64,000 nucleotides of DNA from Steromphala cineraria (taxonomy: Eukaryota; Mollusca; Gastropoda; Trochida; Trochidae): contig OU744724.1 in NCBI GenBank assembly GCA_916613615.1, forward strand, positions 30,339,452 through 30,403,451. Reading direction: 5' to 3'. Below the pieces are notes generated by a model that had not been told where the DNA came from, made no database searches, and was given only the letters and a program-made list of their open reading frames with translations. Position numbers and translations under genes: made by a program. This document shows, one piece after another, positions 36,906 to 47,838 of the stretch. The stretch's first letter is position 1, and the number at the start of each line of letters is the position of its first letter.

Positions 36906-37383
36906 TAGGTTTCATACTTATTATAGACCGATCATGTACTTACTTTCCTTTAAAAACACCTCGATAGACGAAACTCCTCCTGAAAATTACGAAACACAAC
37001 TTCCGCCAGACAGAAACCACTGACGACAGAACGTCAAAATACGGGCTTGAACGGTTTTTGAGGAGAAGTGGATAAACAACACCCCCTATCACACTACTAT
37101 GAGCTTTCACTTGCCCCAAAATTCACCCAAGTTCAACATATCAGAAATTAAAAAATAAAAAAAATATGAGATGCACACCCTTAGGATGCCTAAAAGCCAT
37201 GTGTGCGATTTCAATTAAATCTGTTGATTGGTTTTTGAGGAGAAGTGGATAAACAATACCCTGTATAGAGTGGTTACGTACGTACGGACGTACGGACAAT
37301 CGAAGCTAATCCAATATGCCCCTGCCATATATGGCTGGGGCATAAAAATTGGAATCGTTAAATCATTTTCAGATATCCCACAG
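36906..37383. repeat. Repeat-rich spacer
   Basis: GGTTTTTGAGGAGAAGTGGA occurs at about 37052 and 37230. An ACGTACGGACGTACGGAC stretch followed by ATATGCCCC...GGGGCATA resembles interspersed repeats common in molluscs. No gene is seen. Confidence 0.4.
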
Positions 37384-37626
37384 TCAGTAAACCTAGCCTC
37401 AATAACACTCGCTTAACTCCCATATTGAGTCTAGCGAGATACATTAAGAGGTCGGGTCAGACGACCTTTCGGCGACCTATGACCCTCCAAAGTTATTTGT
37501 GCGAAAGCAGACTATTGCGGCATGGTCAGCCGAGCCCTGATTGGTCAACGCGATCCTCTACTACATACCGCTAGACTCAATATTGGAGGTGAAACGGGTA
37601 TAATTGAGGCTAGGTTTACTTAGACT
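37384..37626. mobile_element. MITE family 2, copy a
   Basis: Inverted termini AGTAAACCTAGCCTCAAT at the left and the complement TTGAGGCTAGGTTTACT at the right, with an inner inverted pair around ATTGAGTCTAGCG. About 243 bp. A related copy is at 54101-54354. Confidence 0.7.
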
Positions 37627-37980
37627 AAATTTCCCAAAGCCTTTAAGTATAATTTTTGATCAGTATTGAAGCTTCAATAATTGCATTGCAAACCTCAGGC
37701 TAAGGAAATGTTATGGATTTGTCAGAGGCTAATGTAGTAATGTTTAATACAGTTTATAACTTGGATTATCATATTGCTACGGACATTCTACTCTATAACA
37801 TAGACATAGTAAAGTATTCGTTTAGAACTAATTTAATCTTCATGAGTTTAAAAATAAATTTTTGAATTACGATGACTTTATCAAAATTGAGAAAAAGGAT
37901 ATAAAAAAGTACAAGATGGCAAGCCTTACCGCTATATACTCTGTGTTGTCTTAAACAAACCAGCGTTTTGTTTTAAAGTT
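37627..37980. other. 3' flank of B3, no feature recognised
   Basis: AT-rich, no gene or repeat recognised. It ends at the AATAAA complement of B3 (37981-37986). Confidence 0.4.
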
Positions 37981-38118
37981 TTTATTAAAACAAACATTGT
38001 AGAATTTCAAAGACAGACAATCCGAAACTGTTCGGCATTGTGAGGATAATAAATTAGTCATGACATAAAACTTTCATGACAGAGCTTGACATCACTATCC
38101 ATTGTTTAATATGGCTTC

Positions 38119-38959
38119 TTAATGGTGAGGGTAGTAGCCGTAGGTGTTGTAGCCGTAGTTGTTGTGTCCGTAGTTGTTTCCATAGGGTCCGTGTCCGTAG
38201 GCAACACCACGGGGACCATAGTAACCGTTGTATCCACCGTGGTATCCTCCGTGGTAGCCGTTGTTGTAGCCGTATGGGTGGTATCCGTAGTTGTATCCAT
38301 GGCCGTTACCAAGGAGACCTCTGCCAGCAACTCCCTGGAATCCAACTCCGTGGTATGCGTTGTTGAGACCATGTCCGTAGTAAGCGGGGAAACCAGCGAA
38401 GGCGGAGGCGCAGAAGACGGCGAGGAAGAGGAGTGTCACCTGGAAAAATTAGATTCGGAAGGATAAGGATATATTTAGCTCAAAACGAAAAACATCTGTA
38501 ACAAACAATGAACCAAAAGAATCGATGTGCTTAATATCTTCATGGACATGCTTTGTATTTTTCCCCTTCTAATTGCAGTTTCTCTACATCCAGCAAAGAA
38601 ACACCAAGAATACTTAAAATCCTAAAAACTTTTAGGACCTGTTTATCTATCTGTATATATCTTATAGAAATTTTAAAAAGCGTCAAAGAAAAGATTATTA
38701 TTCTTACAACAAATAAACTTTGAACTTATATTGGTTTTATGGTTTTGCTTCTCTTTACAGCTTGAGCAAATTATATGATGTAAATTGTCTGAAAATGCCG
38801 GAGTTGAAGAGAACAAAACTCTGATTATTGTAAGGTTATATGTTGAAATCTGTCACAACAGTACAATGTATTCACATATTTTTATTTATACATTATCAGT
38901 TGAAATCTTTCTCAGCAACTTCATGAATCAAAGGAGTAACAAATTCTTACCTTCATCAT
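38119..38959 (-). CDS. Gly/Tyr/His/Asn-rich secreted protein, copy B3
   Basis: Exon 2 is 38119-38439. Exon 1 is 38951-38959 with donor GTAAGA. This copy has two adjacent in-frame ATGs (ATG ATG AAG), so the product is MMKVTLLFLAV... (109 aa) or, from the second ATG at 38954-38956, the usual 108 aa. The intron is 511 nt and unrelated to those of B1 and B2. Protein variants are LLFLAV in the signal peptide and GFQGV for GFHGV. AATAAA (complement) is at 37981-37986. The promoter is class B with a weakened TATA box. Exon 2 still matches class A copies almost base for base. Confidence 0.9.
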
Positions 38960-39032
38960 GTTTGTATTGAAGTATTTCAAGAGTAAGAGGATGCGAGAAG
39001 ACAAGACAATGGTATCTTGCTGTCTGTCCTGT

Positions 39033-39070
39033 CTTGTATACCGAACGTGAGGCAAGAGTAATTTGAATTT
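39033..39070 (-). promoter_or_regulatory. Class B promoter of copy B3
   Basis: TATACAAG (minus) at 39033-39040 in place of TATATAAA. The conserved AAATTCAAATTACTCT block (complement, 39055-39070) starts 15 nt away, exactly as in B1 and B2. The altered TATA could weaken transcription. Confidence 0.6.
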
Positions 39071-39413
39071 CAAATGAGTTCCATAATCGTCGAAACACCA
39101 AGTCCTAAAGTTATCATTATCGCTACGTGATCTGCCGATATTGGCAAGTTTATGAGGGAAATTAAGGTAGGAAATGGTTACTTATTTTATGTTAATTATC
39201 AGGCACTGAAGGCACGCAAGTGGGATGCCAAAGCAGTCAAATGATCTTTTGTTTTCATGTAATTTGGCTAACAAAGAATAAGGATTGGCCAAATAAAGCA
39301 CTTTCTATAATAATAAATGACAAAAGCTTTTTAAACGAAAGTTTGTTGTTTCTTAAAGAGGGACTGAAATGCTATATGGCAACTTTCGGGATTCATGAAA
39401 TAGTGATAACAAT
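39071..39413. other. No feature recognised
   Basis: Short spacer. A frame at 39220-39465 runs into the LINE tail and has no recognisable domain. Confidence 0.4.
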
Positions 39414-40138
39414 TTCACAGACAGACAGACAGACAGATGTTTTATTAAAGTCTCACCTCACATAAATACATTAAAAAGTATATACATATAAAGTTGAACG
39501 TAAAAGTGAGCCACCCTATAAGGGTTACGAGAGACTATATTATAATATATTAAATTAACTAAAATATGATGTAAACAATATACAAATATACAATAGTATA
39601 AGAAAAACTATCCATATAAAATATGCTTTCTTCTTTGTAAGATATAAAAGCAGGTTTTGGCGGTAAAATATACAGGGTGCTTAAAAAGAAAAACTAATTT
39701 ATCAATATCACTAAAATCTAGGAAGTTGGGATAGCTAAAACAGACATTTTCATATAAAATCTCACGCAGATCATGGTATACAGGGCAATGTAAAAGTACA
39801 TGGCTTTCATCCTCAACACTCTCACTACATTGAAAACACACTCTCTCATTCACATCCTTATTTGTGTATCTGCCGGTTTCCAAATGCAGAGGAGCAGTAC
39901 CTGATCTAAATTTGGAGAAGGCAGAGCGGTATGAACGGGGCATACTCATACTCACGTAACTTTCACACCCATACTCATTCTTAAACATTCGGTACGTTCG
40001 TAACTTATTACCTCCCGTTCTACCGCTTGGCTGACGTAGTGATTCATTCCATCCGCTGACATACTTCTGCATACATAGATCTCGCACACGCTCACATAGT
40101 CGTTTAGCATTAACATCAGCTTCTACATTCAAATTCAC
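39414..40138 (-). mobile_element. 5'-truncated LINE 3' end
   Basis: The minus-strand frame 39608-40138 encodes a LINE ORF2 C-terminus: SAFSKFRSGTAPLHLETGRY, then RVCFQCSESVEDESHVLLHC, a C-x2-C-x9-H-x4-C knuckle. Below it are AATAAA (complement) and a TCTG tetramer run (39417-39438). A related tail with the same GTGAGAC...CTGT end lies at 57585-57640. It belongs to a different lineage from the LINE at 34.7 kb, judging by protein divergence. Confidence 0.8.
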
Positions 40139-42405
40139 ATGGACTCAACTTTAAATTTCTGAAATCGACCTAGAAACGGCTTAATTACGACTGTATAAAG
40201 AACACCGCCTAATTAGGCCGGCGAACAGAATAAAACGCACTGAAGCGTGACTGCCTCGTGACGTGTTAGTAGGCGATGTGATACCCCCTTGTGTGCCCTC
40301 GTCATGTAAAACAACACAAGCTAACAGTACAGCTCGATGTTTAACCGTCGATTAAACACCCTAAACAACATCCACACATCTCAAACCTTCAATAAATCGG
40401 TAGTTTATTTATTCAACTGGCAATTTGTATTGATGAAAACGTAAGACCCTGATTAAAAACGAAGTTGTGCGCATAATGCTACAGCATGTAGGCCTAGATG
40501 GTCTCGCTTTGCGCAATGTTGTCATAAGACTGCACGTGAGAACCCGGATGTTTATGTAAACAATTGCTCCCGTGTGAACTGTTTTATCTTCGTGCACAGT
40601 TGTTGGTTGTTATTGAATATTACTTTAGTAGCACAGCAGAAAGGATGTAATTATACAATAATATTTTTTTTACATTTAAACCATTTTTTTAGAATTGCCT
40701 TAGACTTCATTTTGTAACGGGATAAAGAATATATACGTTTTTCTTAGTTATTTCATTTAGTGATGGACAATTTACAATTCTCAATGAAAGACATGTATTG
40801 GATGATCACTGATGTCTTGTTTAAAACATTATTTTAATAGGGCATTTCACTGAAAATCTTAATGTTTTCACTCTTGTACATAGCGGAGATATTTTCCACA
40901 ACAATACCCGATACATGGCCAAACAGAATGAAGATTTATTAAATGAACCTTATCCAAAATAATTATCAGATAGAGCAAAAACGGTATTCCTAATTTCAGG
41001 TTATGATTTACCAATCGGAGAAAAAAGGGATGTTAAGGAATACAATTGCTAGTTGATGTTACCTAATTAGCTGATGTCATAAAATAGCCAGGTGTTGATG
41101 ATTGTGCATTATATAACCTCCCTGCTATAGTCATCATTTGATATCATCTAATTAGGAAACAGACAGGAAATACGATAGACAGTAAAGTAATTGTGTAATA
41201 AGTGAGTATCTGATCTAAAGAGAGTAAGTAACACCTGCAGACCAATGTCATTGTTTATTCAACCTTTTTACACAACGTTCAAATCTAAATGTGAGCATTG
41301 TACATTCGGATTATTACCATAAATCAGCCCAAAACTTTGTGCTATGTTTGATATTTTACTAATCTCCCTTTTCTCTGCATGCCAAACTGTTCATTCAGTG
41401 AAAATGCGAGCTCGAAGCAGAAAATCGGTGTAGTGATCGGAACACGTGAGTTCGATGTAGATTGTCACATTGCTCTGTTTGACCAAACACAGCGGGTCAA
41501 TTTGGCGTGAAACCATCAATATGATGGGAATTTGTCTACGGAGACTTCATCAGGAGATATTCTAGGACAGTTGACAGCAACACAATGATATAACATACTA
41601 TTAATCGCTTTGAAAAGGCAGAACTGCGGATTTCGCCTATCATTTTCCATATAAGCAGACGAACGCTTCGCCTACTGCCACGTCACTTCCGGTATCCCCT
41701 GCCCGTGGCCTCTCAGCCTTGTTTTGGTTTGTCGCTGGACGGCGACAAGCAGACGCCTTGTTACGCAATGTTTACTTAGCTGTAGCTTCATTGAGAAACT
41801 GTGTATCGTTGCTGTTTTGGCCTAATATTTATGTTATATAGTTATTTGACCAATATCTTTTGAAAAATATATTTAAAAAAGGTTATGCAGCCCTTCTTTA
41901 ACTTGCACTTTATTCATGTAAAAAAAAACGACCCCAAAAATATACCAAGCAACAAAAGTTTAAAAACTAATTACTGAAGTAATATTTACAGAACTGTTAA
42001 AAAGATCTAATCCTGTTTTGATATTGGATCCGGAAAAAAAGTTAAAATAAGTTACTCTCAAGAGAAAATATATTCTATGATGAAGTTCATTTAGAACCAA
42101 CAAGGTGCTGACTTGACAAATACTGGATTCACTGATTCCTTTGACCACTAAACGTTTACAACCCCCTCTCATTACTTTTAATTGTCCAGATGTAACCCCC
42201 CGAGGCAACAGCGAGTATGCATTAGCATTTAGATAGGCCCATAACAGCTTCTTCAAATGTCATCAATTACTTAACTAAATCAAAATATATTGAAATTTTA
42301 TTTCTTAAAAGCCGCATGGTTGCTAATGATACGAATGGATTTTGTATAATGGGCATTTAAATGATATCTTCCAGGTCAACATGAAATGTTCTGGTAAAGT
42401 TTATT
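40139..42405. other. No gene recognised; GC-rich patch
   Basis: Mostly featureless. 41640-41770 is more GC-rich and CpG-rich than its surroundings (CGCTGGACGGCGACAAGC) but has no open frame of note. It could be an old repeat. Confidence 0.4.
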
Positions 42406-42438
42406 ACTTCCCTTGTTACATATTAATGTTCTCATTAA
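42406..42438 (+). promoter_or_regulatory. Detached upstream promoter box of copy A5
   Basis: CTTCCCTTGTTACATATTAA then CATTAA matches the class A box of A1-A4 but lies 1.9 kb from the A5 TATA box, because a TTAA-flanked element is inserted exactly at its end. Confidence 0.65.
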
Positions 42439-44317
42439 AGGGGCACAATGCGCTCGCGGGTTAATTAATTATTTGTTTGAAAAGCTTAATTAGCCAAGCG
42501 TAACGAGGTCGGAAATCTCAATCAGCGTGACCACTACTCAGCGATGTTTGTTTTGCGCAGCGCCCTACTCGCGCGGTACTCAACCGGATACGAGATTGTT
42601 TATAAGTCCAAACAATATGGCCGAATAAAATCATCCTTATGTCCAATCAAACTTCAATACTAGGCATACCCAGTAACATCTGCACATTTATTACATTAAA
42701 ATTAAAACATTCACTAATATATCTTCGTGAGTTTATCATGAGGTAATAGACACATTTTTGAGTTCAATATCACATGCCAAATATTAATGTGATTCAGAAA
42801 TGTCACAAATATCACGATATCATAAATGTATGTTGAATCATATACAAAGTACATGTAAATGAACTTTTTAATCAAATTCTTTGGGTTTTACAAATAGGAC
42901 TTTTTTCCGAGAACTTATTTCCTAGGCAAAATTAGGACTTTTTACCGGGACTTTTTTTTACCGAACACCGATTATAACCTTTCATAAAGATTTTTTTTAT
43001 GAATGTGCGTTGCTGTTGTTAAATTGAGTTAAGATTTAATCTTTGTCTAAATGTTTCAAATAGATCAAATATTTATCATCTTTCTTTAACAGGTATCATA
43101 AACAGTAATGTCTCCTTGGATTTCAGGCAGTGAAATAAACAGGACTATTTTTACTTGTTTAATTGTGAGGATAATAAAATACATCGCTGATATTTGTAAT
43201 CACTGTAATCACACCCAATACATTGATAAAATATACATCTCGTTAGTACCACCTTATCTATCTCTGTAATTTTCTTTTATGACGACCGGACACCTGTCAT
43301 TTTATACGTTGTGTATCTATAGCAATGAAAGTGTGAAATGTCTAGTCGTATGACGTAAACAGTGACATAACTGTCCGGGCACTAACTAACTTGTCATCAC
43401 AATAGGCGACAGATTGTCTGGCCTAGTGACCAACGAATTTGTACATAACAGTGACCGCCGACTGTCTTGGTATCTTACTGCAGACCGAATGTCTAGACTA
43501 GTGACTAACGTATTCGTACATGGCAGGGACCGCCAATTGTCCTGGCACCTTTCTGCAGACAAAATGTTAACCAATGATATTGAAGAATATAATCCGACCA
43601 ATGAAAAGCAGAAAAAGAATGTAAATTTATTTCATAGGACTCCCCTTCATCACTATATGTTAAACCTTGATGGATCATGTATGATGTTAACAAATACAGT
43701 GGATCATATACATGGATGCTTCTAGCAGGTATGTTTTTATCGTGTTCAATACGAGTTAAGGAAATAACCCCCCCCCCCCCCCTCATTCAATATTTCGTAA
43801 AAAAATATGATAAGATGAAAGAGAAGCAACCATACCTTTGTGTAGGTTTATTCGTAGAGGAAACGGGTTCGTAGATGGGATTTTTACAGGTTCGTAATGA
43901 AAAACAGTGTTTCGTATAGAGTGACAAATTGTGAAATAAGTTCATATAAGCAATAAATTATCATTGTAAATGATAGTATACAAATTCAAAGGAGAATAAT
44001 TGTACATCCAATCTATAAATACGATCGGTGTTATGTCTTGTATAAATAAACTGAGTAGATACTTTGTAAATATTACATCAAACTATATAATATATATTCA
44101 CAATATTAAATGAAAATTTAAAAACCTCCACGAAGCTTTTTTCCCTGAAAAAAATCGGTCATGAAGGGGATTCCCCTGTCAAAACTACGACCGCATCTCG
44201 CTGGGCCAGTGCCCAGTCTTCACCACGTGACCTTGCTACCCGGTAAATCAATTACGTAACGGTCTCATTAACGGTGGTTAATTCGTCTTGACCCGCGAGC
44301 GCATTGTGCCCCTTTAA
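42435..44317. mobile_element. TTAA-flanked non-autonomous element in the A5 promoter
   Basis: Core 42439-44313 with perfect inverted termini of at least 20 bp, starting AGGGGCACAATGCGCTCGCG, and TTAA at 42435-42438 and 44314-44317. The interior has no transposase. It contains a 75-bp imperfect tandem duplication (43410-43484 and 43485-43559) and a C homopolymer (about 43768-43782). The AGGGGCA start and TTAA target link it to MITE family 1. It splits the class A promoter of A5. Confidence 0.85.
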
Positions 44318-44342
44318 TAGGGTAATGATCAAAACTGGAAAG

Positions 44343-44350
44343 TATAAAAG
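44343..44350 (+). promoter_or_regulatory. TATA box of copy A5
   Basis: TATAAAAG, followed by GGGATCACTCTC as in the other class A genes. It lies 26 nt after the right TTAA of the inserted element and 87 nt before the ATG. Confidence 0.75.
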
Positions 44351-44429
44351 GGGATCACTCTCAGTGTTGTCATTAATTCCTGAAGCTCATCTCCATTTCA
44401 GAACATCTTAGGTCAGAATAGTCCAAACT

Positions 44430-45281
44430 ATGAAGGTAAGTGATTGTGCCATTCTTTCCTTCCTTCCATTCCGCTTCATAAGCAGGTATAAGTTTTGAAA
44501 TCTTTCTTTTAATGTTGATCTGAATCACCATTTGTATGTGATCTGATATAACGTTCTTTTTATCGAAACTTAATGATGCTACAATACAGGTTTTTCAATA
44601 TTCCATGCCAACACGAGAGAATATAGCTGCTAATAATTTGGAGAATCGATAGGAACAATATCATTCGTTACTCTGTAAATATGAGAAAGCATTTAAGTGA
44701 AGTTAACTTTTAAGTAGGCTAAATAGTAATGATAGTGTTGTTCTTTAGCAGAAAAAAGAAGAACATAAACAAATGCTGATAATTTCTTCTTTTAGTGGCA
44801 TTAGAGAAGTTGAAAATCAAGTAAGGACAATATTTATGGATGACAACTTCTTTATTTATACAGTGCGACGTTTCGAGAAGTTGTCATCCATAAACATTGA
44901 CTTTAAATGCTGATAATTCCATTCTAAACTTCTCGGTGATTAACTTCCTTCTATTTCCAGGTGACACTCCTCCTCCTCGCCGTCTTCTGCGCCTCCGCCT
45001 TCGCTGGCTTCCCCGCTTACTACGGACATGGTCTCAACAACGCATACCACGGAGTTGGATTCCACGGAGTTGCTGGCAGAGGTCTCCTTGGTAACGGCCA
45101 TGGATACAACTACGGATACCACCCATACGGCTACAACAACGGCTACCACGGAGGATACCACGGTGGATACAACGGTTACTATGGTCCCCGTGGTGTTGCC
45201 TACGGACGCGGTCCCTATGGAAGCAACTACGGACACAACAACTACGGCTACAACACCTACGGCTACTACCCTCATCATTAA
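44430..45281 (+). CDS. Gly/Tyr/His/Asn-rich secreted protein, copy A5
   Basis: Exon 1 is 44430-44435 (ATG AAG, donor GTAAGT). Exon 2 is 44961-45281 (acceptor TTTCCAG, stop TAA). Intron 525 nt, unrelated to other copies apart from splice sites. The product is 108 aa with consensus signal peptide MKVTLLLLAVFCASAFA. The mature chain has AYGRGPYGSNYG where the others have AYGHGPYGNNYG, adding one Arg and one Ser. AATAAA is at 45414-45419. The 5' leader keeps the class A pattern after the TATA box. Its upstream promoter box is displaced by the element at 42435-44317, so expression may differ from A1-A4. Confidence 0.9.
44830..44895. repeat. Hairpin in A5 intron
   Basis: TTTATGGATGACAACTTCT and its exact reverse complement AGAAGTTGTCATCCATAAA flank a loop of about 25 nt that contains GCGACGTTTCG. 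It could form a stem of 19 bp in the pre-mRNA, or be a small inverted-repeat insertion. Confidence 0.7.
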
Positions 45282-45419
45282 GCAATGACAGAACAAAAAA
45301 TACCAATGTGGTATCATGACTTATTTATTTCCATCGCAATTGAGAAACCAATATGATTGTCTGCTTTTTGATATGAACTCTACAATGGCCATATGTTTAT
45401 TGTAATGTTTCCTAATAAA

Positions 45420-47809
45420 ATACTTTTATGTAACGGTAATAAGCTTGGCTTTTACATTAAAGTGACCTGACATTAATAGCTCACAATTTCCTGTGGAATA
45501 ATCCTAAAAAAAACTTTGCATGGGTCCAAAGGTCACGTTTAATACACTTAACCTGAAGTGTACCTCATGATTTTGATTTGATTTGGAGTTATCATACTTC
45601 AGACACACAGACATGTATGACTCTCCTTCTCATGGGGTAAGAATTTGTTGTCATAGTTATTTATTACATAACTAGAGATTAATACCCAAGCAAAGATGTC
45701 ATATTGTTTTTACAACACGAGTGACTGTAAAGTGATATTTTGCCGAGCGAGAGCGAGGGAATTGTCGTTTTACTGGCAAGTGTTAAAAAAACAATATGTC
45801 ATCTTTCGAGTGTGTTAATTTCTTTATTGTCCATTACGTCAGAAAGCCAGAATTCCGATTATTAGAATTTTCAAGACATCGCCAATTGTTAATCCAACCA
45901 TGTCAGCACGTATTGCTCCATCTGTAAATTGGTCACATGGTCACTTATGCTGGTGTAGCACCAGTTTCAAACAGCTCAAACGGAATATCAATATTTGATG
46001 TAAACTATCAATTTCAATATAAACAGATATCAAGTTAAGCAGAGTTTACATTTATCTTTATTCCAAATCATGTCTGTAGTTTCAAAGTCAGGTAGATGAA
46101 ATGAGATGTCTGCTCTGAGTCACCCGCCCGCTATGTCAATGTGTACGACATTGCTCGTGCTGCACGCTTTTCGCGTGATACCTGGAAGCATTGAAGCATT
46201 CGGCCGCGCTAAAGCAGCAAGTCGAGTAGCTTACCGTTATAAATCATGACTATTTCATCACATATGGATAATAAAATATTGTAACCGTCTTTGACCAGAT
46301 TCTCTAAAACAATGTTATTTGGTGCATATATCAAAAAAAATTTCATTTAAATAACTTTGTTTTGCCTAGAATCAGTTTTAATTTCTTCTCATTTAAAGTT
46401 ATCTCTTTGCTTTTGATGCGTTGAAACACAACATTAGTGCTTATATAAGTATATGAACTCAAACTCTTTCACTTGGCCAGCATATCAGCCTCAATGAGAG
46501 AGTTGTTAAAAATAAATGTGCTGAACTTCATGTCGAAAAGTAGCGACTATTGCTGAAAGGTATTTGTGTTAAGCAGATCAGTTCAGAGCTGTGATGAAAT
46601 AAGGTATGAAGTGATTCAAGTCAAATGTAGGTTTGTAAAATTATATAAGCAGACTCAATTGTTGAGGCAATAGTGTAATCGAAAATAAAACAAGCACCTA
46701 TGTATATTGGACATAGTTAAAAACATCCAAGTATATGTAAATGATGTAATTATGTACCGGTATATTTGACATAAAGAGCTACTTATGATATGAGAGATCT
46801 TTCAAACACTATGAATTCAAATTCTTCCTTTTTTTGCTTGAATTGTATTATCAATATCATTTAATAGAACCTCGCGGACTTAAACTTAACACTTCACCAT
46901 ACTGGATCATACAGAATCAAATGATTATTTCCAGAAACAGTATTTTGTATGAAAAAACATAGAAAAAGTTTGACATATGTATATCACCCACACAAAAACT
47001 TTAAGCCATAAAAAATCTGATTCTTCAAATCCCTTTGATCTTTAATTTTTGTAATTAATGAAAATGATAGAAATATCATTGGTGTAATGCAGCATTAAAG
47101 ACATTGTTATCGATAATATATTTACAAATATAGAGAATGAATATTACCTTTAACATGATTAAATGGTTACAAAAATTATATGTATGACTCCCTGATGTCA
47201 TATCAACATTATATTTACAAACATGTAGAACAAATGTAAGCATCAACACAACTAAAATTCAAAAGGAATTTAATAAATAAAAATAGCAAATAGTATACAA
47301 AAATAAGGTTGGTGTACCCATAAAGTTTTTTTTACTTAATCAATATTTGTTCATGAATATACAAATCTAAACATGCAAGATAAAATGAACAGCAAAATAT
47401 CGACAGTATGGTATTTAACAGAGAAATCTAAAATGGGCGGGGCATATTTTCTTTAATAAGAAAATTTCTAAGTCATATCTTAGGATGCATATGATAAATT
47501 ACATGAATGAGTGTTAAAGATGGTTCCTTGAATTTCATGATTTGGTTGTTAAGTGTTAACAACATCAGTCCACAGTTACAAGTGAAATGTAACATGGAAT
47601 TTTCATATTCTAATCCCTTCCTCTCAGTGTTTGAAATAATTTCTAATCCTCACTTTCAAACACACATGTTATGAGGTTTGTGCAAGCCCAACATTGTGAA
47701 AATACTCAGGTGTATCTAAAATCTCCAAAGACAGGCGACCTTTTCTCCAATAAGCCCAATCCATCCTCATATGACTAGAGGGCAGGTAGATCCTTCAAAC
47801 ACTGGTTCC
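45420..47809. other. Boundary between gene cluster and single-copy genes
   Basis: 2.4 kb of AT-rich DNA without a recognisable gene. Around 45.7 kb GAGCGAGAGCGAGG resembles a sequence at 22.42 kb (GAGCGAGAGCGAGTG), probably an old repeat. Nothing else was recognised. Confidence 0.4.
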
Positions 47810-47838
47810 TTTATTCTTATTCAATAAAAAAATGACCA

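Noticed and set aside
41640..41770. CpG-rich patch as a promoter of an unseen gene
   Set aside because: No first exon with a donor or coding bias was found on either side. Left as unassigned.
43414..43725. 103-codon frame with internal repeat, and its antisense partner
   Set aside because: It comes from the 75-bp tandem duplication inside the TTAA element. No transposase or other motif.
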